Part shown: positions 41,734-50,588 of the stretch, in pieces | Position numbering within the stretch: the first letter of the stretch is position 1 | Layout of the letters: the number at the start of each line of letters is the position of its first letter | DNA from: RGIG3013 sp045538935 | Lineage (GTDB): Bacteria; Bacillota; Clostridia; Oscillospirales; Acutalibacteraceae | Direction of reading: 5' to 3' | Length of the DNA: 64,000 nt | Assembly: GCA_045538935.1 (NCBI GenBank) | Contig: JAZQEI010000021.1 | Span: forward strand, 55,414 to 119,413 | Position numbers and translations under genes: made by a program | Notes under the pieces: model-generated | What the model was told of the DNA's origin: nothing | Seen by the model: the letters and a program-made list of their open reading frames with translations, nothing else | Databases searched by the model: none

Positions 41734-42486
41734 ATGCAAATGGTTTTAATTACAGCCATAGGAGTTGGCGGCGCTACTATGCTTGGCTCTTTATTTGGCT
41801 TTTGTTTTAAAAAAATATCCCATAAATTTTCAGATATTGTATTGTCGTTTGCGGCAGGTGTAATGCTTGCGGCGGCAGTTTTGGGGCTTATTTTGCCTTC
41901 TTTAGAGTATGGCGGAAAATACGGCATAATAATAACCATAATGGGTATTTTTGCGGGTGCGGCCTGTCTTAACCTTATGGACAAGTTGGTGCCACATTTA
42001 CATAAAATGGCAGGTGTGGATACTGAAAGTCACAACAACGCAAACATAAATAAGGTATTTTTATTTGTTTTGGCAATTGCTATTCATAACTTGCCCGAAG
42101 GTATTGCGGCAGGTGTCGGCTTTGGCACAGGTGATACCTCTAAGGCATTTTTAATAGCAGGAGGTATAGCTCTTCAAAATATACCCGAGGGTATGGTTAT
42201 TATAGGACCAATGTTATCTGCGGGCGTTTCGCCACGTAAGACGTTTTTGTGTGTTTTAGGTACCGGTATTATTGAGGTTGTTGGAACTTTAATAGGTTAT
42301 TTTGCCGTAAGCCTTGCCTCTATAATTTTGCCGTTTGCTTTAAGCTTTGCAGGCGGCACAATGCTTTATGTAATAAGCGATGAAATGATACTCGAAACCC
42401 ACGCTCATGGAAGCGAGCGCGCTGCAACATATTCTTTGCTTATAGGCTTTTGCATAATGCTTGTTACCGACGTATTGTTAGGGTAA
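41734..42486 (+). CDS. ZIP-family divalent metal transporter
   Basis: A 250-residue membrane protein with eight helices. The metal-binding motifs are AIHNLPEGIAAGVGFG (helix IV) and ALQNIPEGMVI (helix V), typical of ZupT/GufA-type ZIPs. A short His-containing loop (HLHKMAG, ESHNN) lies between helices III and IV. It probably imports Zn or Fe; the neighbouring iron genes make iron plausible. It starts 12 bases after the upstream terminator. Confidence 0.91.
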   Translation: MQMVLITAIGVGGATMLGSLFGFCFKKISHKFSDIVLSFAAGVMLAAAVLGLILPSLEYGGKYGIIITIMGIFAGAACLNLMDKLVPHLHKMAGVDTESHNNANINKVFLFVLAIAIHNLPEGIAAGVGFGTGDTSKAFLIAGGIALQNIPEGMVIIGPMLSAGVSPRKTFLCVLGTGIIEVVGTLIGYFAVSLASIILPFALSFAGGTMLYVISDEMILETHAHGSERAATYSLLIGFCIMLVTDVLLG

Positions 42487-42528
42487 ATATAATGTATATT
42501 GTGAAATTTTGTAAAAAGGAAATGAACT

Positions 42529-43413
42529 ATGCGCGAGTTTATTATTGGTACAGACTGGTGGGATGACTGCGATGATGTAGTAGCTCTTCGTTTAATGCTT
42601 AGAGCTGCTAAAAAGGGTGAAATAGCGGTCAAAGCAATCGGTATAAATGCCGCAATGCAAAAATCGGTTTGTTCTTTAGATGGTTTTTTAAATTTAGAAG
42701 GTTCAAACAATATACCCATAGGAATAGACCATTCGGCTACAGATATTGGCGGTAATATTACATATCAGCATCGACTGGCAGCGTCGGCTAAAAAGTACAC
42801 CTGCAATGACGATGCTTTAGATGCTGTAAAGCTTTATCGAAAAACGCTTGCCGAGGCAAGTGGCAAGGTAGAAATTGTTGAAATAGGATTTTTGCAAGTT
42901 TTAGCAGGTTTATTATTAAGTGAACCCGATGAATACTCGCATCTTAACGGTATAGACCTTGTAAGGACAAAAGTAACAAAAGTTTGGTCAATGGCAGGTA
43001 AGTGGGACGAGCAGGGTGGAAGAGAAAATAATATTTTCCGCACCGAAGCCTCAAAAAACGGCGCAAAGGTCGTTTGCGAAAAATGTCCTGTGCCCATTAC
43101 ATTTTTAGGATTTGAAATAGGCTATGATGTTATTACCGGTGATGTTTTAGAAAAGAGTGACCATTTACATACCGCTATGTGCGATTATGGTGCTAATAAC
43201 GGCAGAGAATCTTGGGATCCTATGCTTTGTATGTTAGCGCTTGTTGGTGACGAAGAAAAGGCCGGTTACAAAGCTGTTTGCGGAAAAGCAAGTATTAATG
43301 TAGATACTGGCGAGAACTTCTTCGAAGAGTCAGAAAACGGACTGCACAAATATGTTATAAAGACAAAAGATAACGATTATTATAAAAACCTTATAAATAA
43401 CCTAATAAAATAA
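42529..43413 (+). CDS. Inosine-uridine nucleoside hydrolase-like protein
   Basis: The 294-residue protein matches the nucleoside-hydrolase fold. It begins REFIIGTDWWDDCDDVVALR, comparable to the calcium-binding DTDxGxDD motif of IUNHs but with WW in place of the usual small residues. IVEIGFLQVLAGLL and ESWDPMLCMLALVG correspond to later conserved strands and the second Asp. Substrate and activity are uncertain given the altered motif. The downstream SGNH hydrolase is 18 bases away and probably cotranscribed. Confidence 0.78.
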   Translation: MREFIIGTDWWDDCDDVVALRLMLRAAKKGEIAVKAIGINAAMQKSVCSLDGFLNLEGSNNIPIGIDHSATDIGGNITYQHRLAASAKKYTCNDDALDAVKLYRKTLAEASGKVEIVEIGFLQVLAGLLLSEPDEYSHLNGIDLVRTKVTKVWSMAGKWDEQGGRENNIFRTEASKNGAKVVCEKCPVPITFLGFEIGYDVITGDVLEKSDHLHTAMCDYGANNGRESWDPMLCMLALVGDEEKAGYKAVCGKASINVDTGENFFEESENGLHKYVIKTKDNDYYKNLINNLIK

Positions 43414-43431
43414 AAAGAGAATTAGCTTTAT

Positions 43432-44118
43432 ATGAAAATAAAAGATAAAATAAATCTCGATTACAATGGTTTAATAGAGCATGGACCAATTAATATTGTC
43501 GCTTTTGGTGATAGTGTTACTCATGGCGTTTTTGAGTGCGATGTTTTTGATTATGAAAATGTTTATTGGGAACAGCTTAGACAAAAGATTTTACAGTTTA
43601 GAAATTACGTTCCTGTAAACATTATAGATGCCGGCATTGCCGGAATAACTGCTAAAGAATCTATACAGCGTGTCGAAAAACAAGTATTATCACATAACCC
43701 CGATTTAATAATTATTTGTTTTGGTCTTAATGATGTTAACGGTACAAAAGAAGATTATACAGAATCGCTAAGGGTTATATTTGAAAAATGTCTTAAAACT
43801 GATGCTGAGATAATTTTTATGACACCTAATATGCTAAATACATATGTTAGTAATGATACTGATCCCGTAGTATTAGATTATGCTAAGATTACCGCTAATT
43901 ACCAAAACAGCGGCAGAATGGATGAATATATTTATTCTGCAACAGATTTAGCAAGAAAAATGGGTGTTAAGGTATGCGACTGTTATTCTATGTGGAAAGA
44001 ACTTAGCAAAACTACCGACACTACAAAACTGCTTGCAAATCGCATAAATCACCCCACAAGAGATATGCATAAACTGTTTGCCGATAGCCTTTTTAATATA
44101 ATTTTTGATAAAAACTAA
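43432..44118 (+). CDS. SGNH/GDSL-family hydrolase
   Basis: A 228-residue cytoplasmic esterase-type enzyme. Block I is VAFGDSVTHGV with the nucleophile Ser, the Gly block is near IAGITAKES, block III is CFGLNDV and block V is NHPTRDMHKLFA with Asp and His. Such enzymes deacetylate or deacylate sugars and lipids; the substrate is unknown. It forms a pair with the nucleoside-hydrolase-like gene. Confidence 0.85.
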   Translation: MKIKDKINLDYNGLIEHGPINIVAFGDSVTHGVFECDVFDYENVYWEQLRQKILQFRNYVPVNIIDAGIAGITAKESIQRVEKQVLSHNPDLIIICFGLNDVNGTKEDYTESLRVIFEKCLKTDAEIIFMTPNMLNTYVSNDTDPVVLDYAKITANYQNSGRMDEYIYSATDLARKMGVKVCDCYSMWKELSKTTDTTKLLANRINHPTRDMHKLFADSLFNIIFDKN

Positions 44119-44126
44119 AAAAAGAC

Positions 44127-44155
44127 TTGTCAAACATTATTTTTGGTAGTATAAT
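44127..44155 (+). promoter_or_regulatory. Promoter of the glycine riboswitch and symporter gene
   Basis: TTGTCA (44127-44132) and TATAAT (44150-44155) are 17 bases apart. The transcript would start about 25 bases before the first aptamer. Confidence 0.8.
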
Positions 44156-44184
44156 GTAGAAAATTTAATAATTCTGTATGATGT

Positions 44185-44345
44185 TTGCAGGAAATTGCTT
44201 ACGCAGCCGAAGGAGTAACGCTCTCAGGTGTCCAAAAGGATGAGGACTGTAAACTGACAGAACTTTGGAGAAACCCATTTAGTTGGGTGCCGAAGGTGCA
44301 AAGCGTATTAGCGCTAATCTCTCAGGCAAAAGGACAAAGTCATTT
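44185..44345 (+). ncRNA. Tandem glycine riboswitch
   Basis: Two glycine aptamers lie in series. The first holds CCGAAGGAGTAACG and CTCTCAGG (about 44207-44228). The second begins at CTGACAGAACTTTGGAGA (44255-44272) and ends with GCCGAAGGTGCAAAGCG and CTCTCAGGCAAAAGGACA. These are the conserved core sequences of the glycine riboswitch. A terminator follows, and then a sodium/alanine-glycine symporter, a known target. Confidence 0.93.
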
Positions 44346-44373
44346 AATTTCTTTGTATTGTTTTGTAATTTTG

Positions 44374-44411
44374 TAGATTGCGTTTTTTAGCGCAATCTAT
44401 TTTTTATTTTT
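44374..44411 (+). terminator. Riboswitch expression-platform terminator
   Basis: TAGATTGCG (44374-44382) and CGCAATCTA (44391-44399) form a stem, followed by TTTTTTATTTTT, between the aptamers and the symporter start. Glycine binding would change its formation. Confidence 0.85.
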
Positions 44412-44423
44412 AGGAGGAAATAT

Positions 44424-45965
44424 ATGTTAGACAAAATCACTGAAATAAACGGCGCGGTTAATGGCGTCGTTTGGGGAATTCCGGGCCTTGTGTTGCTTAT
44501 TGGTACGGGTATTTTAATGACCTTAGTTACCAAAGTATTCCAGATTTCACACGTTGGCCATTGGTGGAAAAAGACAATAGGCAGTCTTTTTAAAAAGGAA
44601 GTTATAAGCCACTCTAAAGAAAAGGGCTCAATTTCACCGTTCCAGGCACTTTGTACAGCGCTTGCCGCAACTGTTGGTACAGGTAATATTGCGGGTGTTG
44701 CTGCTGCTATTTGTATAGGGGGTGCAGGCGCAGTATTTTGGATGTGGGTTGCTGCATTCTTTGGTATGATGACCAACTATTCAGAAAATGTGCTTGGCTT
44801 ATATTTCCGTCGTAAAAATGCAAACGGCGAATGGTCCGGCGGTGCTATGTACTATTTGCGTGATGGTCTAGGCTCAAAGAAAAACTGCAAAACAATAGGT
44901 AAGGTTTTAGCTGTTTTATTCTGTATTTTTACAATGCTGGCATCCTTCGGTATTGGTAGTATGGGTCAGGTTAATAAGATTGTTGCTAACGTTGCCGCAG
45001 CTTTTGATGTTAAGGCTCTTTCATCTATACAGGTTATGAACGGTGTTTCGCTTTACAACATTATGATAGGTGTTGTAATTATGGCGCTTACCGCACTTAT
45101 TACATTAGGCGGATTAAAGAGAATTGCCGCTGTTGCTGAAAAAATTGTTCCCTTTATGGTTGTGTTATTTGTAGCAGGAAGCCTTGTTATTATTGGTATT
45201 AACTATAATGCAATTATACCTGCATTTAAGTCTATATTTGTAAATGCATTCAAACCCGAATCTTTTGTAGGTGGCGGTATTGGCGGCGTTATAGTTGCAA
45301 TGACAAATGGCTTTAAACGCGGTGTTTTCTCTAACGAAGCAGGTCTTGGCTCGTCGGTTATGGTTCACTCAAACTCCAATGTTAAAGAGCCGGTTAGGCA
45401 AGGTATGTGGGGTATATTTGAAGTGTTTGCCGATACTATGGTAGTATGCACCATGACTGCTTTGGTTGTACTCACTTCGGGCGGTCTTGAAGGCGGCGCA
45501 TTTAACGTAACAACCGGTGAAATTGCCGAAGGCCTTACCGATGCAACTTTGGTTGGCGGTGCATTTAACTACGTGTTCTCGTGGGGTAACATTGGCCAAA
45601 GATTTATTGCAATTGCAATGTTCTTGTTCGCCTTTACTACCGTTCTTGGTTGGTCACACTACGGCTCTAAGGCTTGGGAGTACTTATTCGGCGCAAAAAC
45701 AACGTTTATTTTTAGAATTATACATGTTTGCACAATTATCTTTGGTGCAGTACTTACATCGTCGCTCGCTTGGGATATTTCCGATACATTCAACGGTCTT
45801 ATGATGATACCAAACCTTATTGGTGTTGTTGTTCTAGCTCCGCTGGTTATTAAAATTACAAAGAGCTATGTAAACCGTAGGTTAAAGGGTAAAGATGAAA
45901 AACCTATTTTATCTTACGATGCACAAATCCAGGCCGAAGTAGAAGCTGCTTTAGATGAAGAATAA
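44424..45965 (+). CDS. Sodium:alanine/glycine symporter, AGCS family
   Basis: A 513-residue transporter with about 11 helices that moves alanine or glycine with Na+. Marks are IPGLVLLIGTGILMTLVTKVFQ in outline, FQALCTALAATVGTGNIAGVA (the family signature), TNYSENVLGLYFR, and FSNEAGLGSSVMVHS. The riboswitch upstream points to glycine as substrate. AGGAGG precedes the ATG. A terminator follows. Confidence 0.95.
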   Translation: MLDKITEINGAVNGVVWGIPGLVLLIGTGILMTLVTKVFQISHVGHWWKKTIGSLFKKEVISHSKEKGSISPFQALCTALAATVGTGNIAGVAAAICIGGAGAVFWMWVAAFFGMMTNYSENVLGLYFRRKNANGEWSGGAMYYLRDGLGSKKNCKTIGKVLAVLFCIFTMLASFGIGSMGQVNKIVANVAAAFDVKALSSIQVMNGVSLYNIMIGVVIMALTALITLGGLKRIAAVAEKIVPFMVVLFVAGSLVIIGINYNAIIPAFKSIFVNAFKPESFVGGGIGGVIVAMTNGFKRGVFSNEAGLGSSVMVHSNSNVKEPVRQGMWGIFEVFADTMVVCTMTALVVLTSGGLEGGAFNVTTGEIAEGLTDATLVGGAFNYVFSWGNIGQRFIAIAMFLFAFTTVLGWSHYGSKAWEYLFGAKTTFIFRIIHVCTIIFGAVLTSSLAWDISDTFNGLMMIPNLIGVVVLAPLVIKITKSYVNRRLKGKDEKPILSYDAQIQAEVEAALDEE

Positions 45966-45971
45966 TTTTTT

Positions 45972-46001
45972 AAAGCCGAACTAAAAAGTTCGGCTTTTTT
46001 T
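45972..46001 (+). terminator. Terminator of the symporter gene
   Basis: AAAGCCGAACT and AGTTCGGCTTT flank an AAAA loop and end in a T-run. Confidence 0.88.
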
Positions 46002-46011
46002 ATGTTAATAT

Positions 46012-46040
46012 TTGACATAAAGCGTGGGATATTGTAATAT
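46012..46040 (+). promoter_or_regulatory. Promoter of the DUF2156-GNAT gene
   Basis: TTGACA (46012-46017) and TAATAT (46035-46040) are 17 bases apart. Confidence 0.7.
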
Positions 46041-46067
46041 AGGCATAGTCTTTTTAAGAGGTAAAAT

Positions 46068-47474
46068 ATGTTAGAATTTAAAAATTACACGTATGAAAAT
46101 TTAATAGAGATAAAGCCATATATTAATAAATGCCCATATCTATGTAACGATATTTCTCTTGGGACATTTTTTATGTGGAACACCAATACAAATCCGGAGT
46201 TTTGCGTTTATAATAATACATTTATTGTAAAAGAAACCTTTGGTGATGACGTTTTATTTAGTTATCCATTTGGCGAAGATGTATATGGTGCTATATCTGC
46301 TTTAAAAGAATATACCGCAAAAAACAATTTACCATTAAAATTTTTCGGTGTGAGTAAAGAGCTTTTAGAGAAAATAAGCAACAATAATACGTTTGAATTT
46401 GTTAATGCTTCTTACGATAGAAAGTGGAGCGATTATATTTACGACTTTAATGATATTTTAATGTTTAAAGGGAATAAATATAAAGGACAAAGGAATCATA
46501 TAAATAACTTCAAAAAGCTTTACGGCGAACCTGATTTTGAGGCTATAAAAACACAAGATATCCCACTTATTAAGCAAATGTTAAGCGAATTTGAAGCAAA
46601 ACAATTAAAACAAAGTTATTTTGCAAAAAAAGAATTTAAATTCGCCCATAATTTGCTAGATGCCTTTTTAGATTTGGGTCTAATTGGAGTGTTGCTCAAA
46701 AAAGATAATAAGGTTATTTCTTTTTCTATAGGAGAAATACGCGGTGATATGCTAATAATTCATATAGAAAAGGCTTTAACCGAATATAAAGGCGTGTATC
46801 CAACAACATTTAACGGTTTTGTAAAATATATAAACAATAATATTGGAGCATTAAAATATATTAATCGCGAGGATGATTCGGGTGATTTAGGTCTTAGAAC
46901 CTCTAAAATGCAGTATAATCCGGTAATGTTGCTTCATAAATATTATGTTAAGGTTAATTCACCTGTAAATAAAATAACCGATATCCCTACAATTTGTTTT
47001 GATGATTTTTGCCTTACAAAAATTACAGAGGCAGATAAAGATAAGTACCTTTACCTTAACACCGATATAGATAATAACAAATACTGGGGTTACGATTACC
47101 GTGAGGATAAAAGCATAGAAAGTATAAATGAAGATACATTTTATAACGGTGTATTGCATGACTATGAAATGGGTGAATCGGTTAATTTCGCTATTAGAGA
47201 GAGTAAAGACACTAAGCTTATAGGCGAGGTAATTATATATCGCTTTAATTTTAATGGCACTGCCGAAATTGGTTGTAGGTTAATAAAAGAATACCAAGGC
47301 AAAGGCCTTGGTAAAAAGGCTTTTGCGGCTGGGGCGGATTTTGCAGAGAATGTACTTGGCGTAAAACTTACGGCACGCTGTTTTAAAGAAAATACACCAT
47401 CGTACCGCATGATAACTTCTTGCGGCTTTAATAAAACAAACGAGGACGAAAAATTTTATTATTTTGAAAGGTGA
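46068..47474 (+). CDS. DUF2156 domain fused to a GNAT acetyltransferase
   Basis: The 468-residue protein joins two acyltransferase-fold parts. Residues 1-300 match DUF2156, related to the aminoacyl-transferase half of phosphatidylglycerol lysyltransferases (SLGTFFMWN, KGNKYKGQRNHINNFKK, YINREDDSGDLGLRTSKMQY). Residues about 320-468 are a GNAT domain (LNTDIDNNKYWGYDYR; RLIKEYQGKGLGKKA for acetyl-CoA; RMITSCGF), like ribosomal-protein N-acetyltransferases. The acceptor is unknown. It overlaps the choloylglycine hydrolase region with no gap, so the two are likely cotranscribed. Confidence 0.83.
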   Translation: MLEFKNYTYENLIEIKPYINKCPYLCNDISLGTFFMWNTNTNPEFCVYNNTFIVKETFGDDVLFSYPFGEDVYGAISALKEYTAKNNLPLKFFGVSKELLEKISNNNTFEFVNASYDRKWSDYIYDFNDILMFKGNKYKGQRNHINNFKKLYGEPDFEAIKTQDIPLIKQMLSEFEAKQLKQSYFAKKEFKFAHNLLDAFLDLGLIGVLLKKDNKVISFSIGEIRGDMLIIHIEKALTEYKGVYPTTFNGFVKYINNNIGALKYINREDDSGDLGLRTSKMQYNPVMLLHKYYVKVNSPVNKITDIPTICFDDFCLTKITEADKDKYLYLNTDIDNNKYWGYDYREDKSIESINEDTFYNGVLHDYEMGESVNFAIRESKDTKLIGEVIIYRFNFNGTAEIGCRLIKEYQGKGLGKKAFAAGADFAENVLGVKLTARCFKENTPSYRMITSCGFNKTNEDEKFYYFER

Positions 47475-47479
47475 TTTTT

Positions 47480-48454
47480 TTGTGTACTGCTATAAATTTA
47501 ATAACGTCTTCACATTATTTTGGTAGAACATTAGATTTAGAGTATTCGTACTCAGAACAAGCAGTTATAACCCCCAGAAACTTTGTATTTGAATTTTTAG
47601 ATAGGCCTCAAAATACAAATCATTATGCCATAATTGGTATAGCAACAGTGGTTAATAATTATCCTCTTTATTACGATGCCGTAAACGAAAAGGGCTTGGG
47701 CATAGCAGGGCTTAATTTTCCTAATAATGCCCAATATTCTAGCATTAAGGCCGATAAAATAAATTTAGCACCCTTTGAACTAATACCGTTTATTTTGGCA
47801 CAGTGTCACAGTGTGAGCGATGCAGTAAAACTCTTAGAAAATGTAAATATAACAAGTAAAAACTTTAACGACGATTATAAATCAACACCGCTTCATTGGA
47901 TAATCTCAGACAAAGAAAAAACCATAACAGTAGAGCCACTGAAAGACGGCTTAAAAATATATGAAAACAAAGTGGGCGTACTCACAAATAATCCGCCGTT
48001 TGATTGGCATTTAACTAATTTGGTTAATTTTATAAACCTTACACCGAATGAACCTAAAAACAGATTTTGTGAGGGCTTAGATTTAAACCATTACAGTAGG
48101 GGAATGGGAGCGGTTGGTTTGCCGGGGGACTGTTCGAGTGCATCTCGGTTTGTGAGAGCGGCGTATATTGCAAGTAATTCGGTTTGCGGTAAATCTGAAT
48201 TAGAAAGTGTTAGCCAGTTTTTTCATATTTTAAATTCAGTGTCGGTGCCACGGGGCAGTGTTAGATTGCCAAACCAAAAACAAGTTATAACGGTATATTC
48301 GAGTTGTTATAATTTAGATAAAGGACTTCTTTATTACACATCTTACGAAAACTCGCAAATAACATGTGTAGACATGAATAGGGAAGACTTGAACCAGACA
48401 AATCTTGTTTGTTATGATCTTATATTAAACCAGCAAATTAACTATCAAAACTAA
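47480..48454 (+). CDS. Choloylglycine hydrolase family protein (bile salt hydrolase/penicillin V acylase type)
   Basis: An Ntn-hydrolase that cleaves conjugated bile salts or related amides. The catalytic Cys must be residue 2, exposed after Met removal. Only a TTG start at 47480 gives that (Met-CTAINLITSS); earlier in-frame codons would bury it. AAGGTGA at 47468-47474 gives good spacing. Active-site marks: GRTLDLEYSY (Arg16, Asp19), GLGIAGLNFP, LTNNPPFDWHLTNL (Asn) and CSSASRFVRA (Arg). The 324-residue length is standard. Choice between bile salts and penicillin V or N-acyl amides cannot be made from sequence alone, but a gut setting favours bile salts. Confidence 0.88.
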   Translation: MCTAINLITSSHYFGRTLDLEYSYSEQAVITPRNFVFEFLDRPQNTNHYAIIGIATVVNNYPLYYDAVNEKGLGIAGLNFPNNAQYSSIKADKINLAPFELIPFILAQCHSVSDAVKLLENVNITSKNFNDDYKSTPLHWIISDKEKTITVEPLKDGLKIYENKVGVLTNNPPFDWHLTNLVNFINLTPNEPKNRFCEGLDLNHYSRGMGAVGLPGDCSSASRFVRAAYIASNSVCGKSELESVSQFFHILNSVSVPRGSVRLPNQKQVITVYSSCYNLDKGLLYYTSYENSQITCVDMNREDLNQTNLVCYDLILNQQINYQN

Positions 48455-48486
48455 AAAATCCCACTCATATGAGTGGGATTTTTTGT
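48453..48486. terminator. Bidirectional terminator after choloylglycine hydrolase
   Basis: AAAAAATCCCACTC and GAGTGGGATTTTTT form a perfect stem around ATAT between convergent genes. Confidence 0.9.
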
Positions 48487-48490
48487 TTAG

Positions 48491-49291
48491 TTATTGTGCG
48501 GCACCGTCTATGCTTGTAATAATAGAATCGGTTCCCATGGCCTGAGGTAATTTACCATCCCATGTATCGTAGAATTTAGATCTAATAACATCATCATTAA
48601 GCGATGCCTTAATTGTGTTGTTAGCGTCAGCCTCAGCCTGGGCCTTAATTCTAATGGCTTCTGCTTCTGCTTCGGCGTTTGTAATAGCTGTCTGCTTTTC
48701 GGTTTCGGCCTTTAATAGCTGTTGTTGGGCAACCTGTTTTTCTTCAATAGCAGTAATAAAAGCTTCGGAAAAATCAAAATTAATAATATTTACATCGGTA
48801 ATATAAAGACCGATGTTGTTTAGTTTATCATTAAGTCCTGTTATTAAGCCATCAGATATAAGTGAACGGTTTGTAACGCTTTCTTCTGCGGTATACTGTG
48901 CAGTTATTGCCTTTAAAACCTCATTAACTGCAGGAGCAACGAGTACCTGCTCGTAGTTAGCGCCAATGTTTTTATAAATGCTGTAAGACTTAGCTGTATC
49001 TACACGATAGTTAATTGCAAGTGTGGTTTCAACGGTTTGAAGGTCTTTAGAAAAAGCCTCGGTAGCAACCTCTAGTTTTACAATACGGTTATCTATTTTA
49101 ACTACCTTTTGAACAAACGGAGCCTTAAGATGCAAACCTTCTTGCAAAACACCCTCGTTAACCTTACCTAAGGTAACTACAACGCCTGTATGACCTGCAT
49201 CAACGATAGTAAAGCTGTTTGCTGCAACAAATACAAACAACAATAAAACGGCAGCCACAACGGATAATGTTCTAATCATTTGTTTTGACAT
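48491..49291 (-). CDS. SPFH/prohibitin-family membrane protein
   Basis: A 266-residue protein with one N-terminal membrane helix (LSVVAAVLLLFVFVAANSF), the SPFH domain (VDAGHTGVVVTLGKVNEGVL in outline, LHLKAPFVQKVVKID) and an alanine/glutamate-rich coiled coil (ETEKQTAITNAEAEAEAIRI, then KAQAEADANN). Such proteins form membrane rings or scaffolds. No NfeD or FtsH gene is adjacent. The ATG at 49291 follows AGGAGG. A consensus promoter lies at 49350-49322. Confidence 0.88.
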   Translation of the reverse strand: MSKQMIRTLSVVAAVLLLFVFVAANSFTIVDAGHTGVVVTLGKVNEGVLQEGLHLKAPFVQKVVKIDNRIVKLEVATEAFSKDLQTVETTLAINYRVDTAKSYSIYKNIGANYEQVLVAPAVNEVLKAITAQYTAEESVTNRSLISDGLITGLNDKLNNIGLYITDVNIINFDFSEAFITAIEEKQVAQQQLLKAETEKQTAITNAEAEAEAIRIKAQAEADANNTIKASLNDDVIRSKFYDTWDGKLPQAMGTDSIITSIDGAAQ

Positions 49292-49321
49292 ATTATTTAT
49301 CCTCCTAATTTTTCTAAAATA

Positions 49322-49350
49322 AATATAACACAATGTTCTAATAAATTCAA
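49322..49350 (-). promoter_or_regulatory. Promoter of the SPFH gene
   Basis: On the minus strand TTGAAT (49350-49345) and TATATT (49327-49322) are 17 bases apart. Confidence 0.7.
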
Positions 49351-49379
49351 TAATGGTACTTATAAATTTTTTGTTAACA

Positions 49380-49826
49380 TTAGGTCGTCTTTTTAGCCTT
49401 AAATCTTGTAATTATCTGCACTATGGTAACTGCAATAATAATTCCTAGAGCCAAGCAAGATGCTAATTGCAAGGTGTAAACCGCTTTGGTGAAGAAGTTG
49501 TTAATATCGCTTTGAAAAGCGTAGGCCATAGTATAGTAAAGCGAACTACCCGGAATTAGCGGAATAAGTGATGTAGTAATAAATGTGGTTGTGGGAGTTT
49601 TTATAACGCGCGCCATAATCTCTGCATAAATAGATATAATAAGGGCAACTAAAAAGTAATTTAACGGTTCGCTTTTTAAAAACAAACTAAATAATACAAA
49701 TAGTCCCCACGATAATAGTCCGCCCAGTGCCGCAAAAACAAGGCGCTTTGAGCGTATATTAAAGAGCACGGCAAAGCCTAAAGAGCCTATAAAACCCATT
49801 ATAATTTGAATAATTTCGTTCTTCAT
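49380..49826 (-). CDS. Threonine/serine exporter, small subunit (ThrE C-terminal type)
   Basis: A 148-residue membrane protein with about four helices, of the YjjB/DUF3815 type that matches the C-terminal half of ThrE. LIPLIPGSSLYYTMAYA is the recognisable loop, resembling the TLIPGIGLTNA loop of the large subunit. It overlaps the larger partner by 4 bases (ATGA). Together they probably export threonine or serine. Confidence 0.85.
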   Translation of the reverse strand: MKNEIIQIIMGFIGSLGFAVLFNIRSKRLVFAALGGLLSWGLFVLFSLFLKSEPLNYFLVALIISIYAEIMARVIKTPTTTFITTSLIPLIPGSSLYYTMAYAFQSDINNFFTKAVYTLQLASCLALGIIIAVTIVQIITRFKAKKTT

Positions 49827-50578
49827 AATACAAGCCCTCCTAAAACAACTACAAGGAAATATCCGGCTGCAATGGCAAGAGCTATAAGAATGGCTTCAAT
49901 TGAGCGTAAAAGACCTGCAATGCTGTCACCTGTAAACAAGTCGCGTAAGGCATTTGTAAGACCGATTCCGGGTATTAGTGTCATAATATTACCTATGATT
50001 ACATTGTCGGCGTTTAAAATAAAACCCATTTTTACGGCGACAAATGCAAATGCAGTAGCAATTACAGACGAGAAAAATTTAGAGAATATTCGATTTGTAA
50101 TAGCTTTTTCAGATAACGCAATGCCAAATCGAACAATAGCGCCTATAACCAGCGATACAAGCATCTCTATTACGCCACCGCCAAAGAATACAGTAAACGC
50201 ACCTGCAATAACCGAGTAACAAATACATTCAAGCCAAAATGGATAGGTTTTACAGTTGATTGCTTTATTAAGCTCACTTTTTATTATTTCGGGATCGCTC
50301 AATTTTTCAGAACAAATTTTTCGTGAGAGCTCATTTAATTTATGTAATTTCTCAAAATCGGTAGAAGAATTTAAAATTCGTCTAGTTTGGGTGTAGCATT
50401 TATCGTCGGCAGTAAATATAGATACTACCATGCTACTGGTTATAATAAATACATCTGTGCGCTTTGCTCCAAAACTAGAGCAAATACGTTTAATGCTTTC
50501 TTCAACTCTGTGTACTTCTGCACCCGATATTAGCATTTGTTCGCCAATATCCATAGCGCAATTTAATAGATTTTCCAT
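49823..50578 (-). CDS. Threonine/serine exporter, large subunit (ThrE N-terminal/DUF1212 type)
   Basis: A 251-residue protein of the YjjP/DUF1212 family. The soluble N-terminal part has CAMDIGEQMLISGAEVHRVEES in outline, and five helices follow, with MTLIPGIGLTNALRDLFTGD the family motif. It is 10 bases after the glycerate kinase gene and overlaps the small subunit. Exporter function is taken from ThrE homologues. Confidence 0.87.
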   Translation of the reverse strand: MENLLNCAMDIGEQMLISGAEVHRVEESIKRICSSFGAKRTDVFIITSSMVVSIFTADDKCYTQTRRILNSSTDFEKLHKLNELSRKICSEKLSDPEIIKSELNKAINCKTYPFWLECICYSVIAGAFTVFFGGGVIEMLVSLVIGAIVRFGIALSEKAITNRIFSKFFSSVIATAFAFVAVKMGFILNADNVIIGNIMTLIPGIGLTNALRDLFTGDSIAGLLRSIEAILIALAIAAGYFLVVVLGGLVL

Positions 50579-50588
50579 TTTTAGCCTC

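Noticed and set aside
44185..44376. Short open frame starting at 44185
   Set aside because: It lies entirely within the glycine riboswitch.
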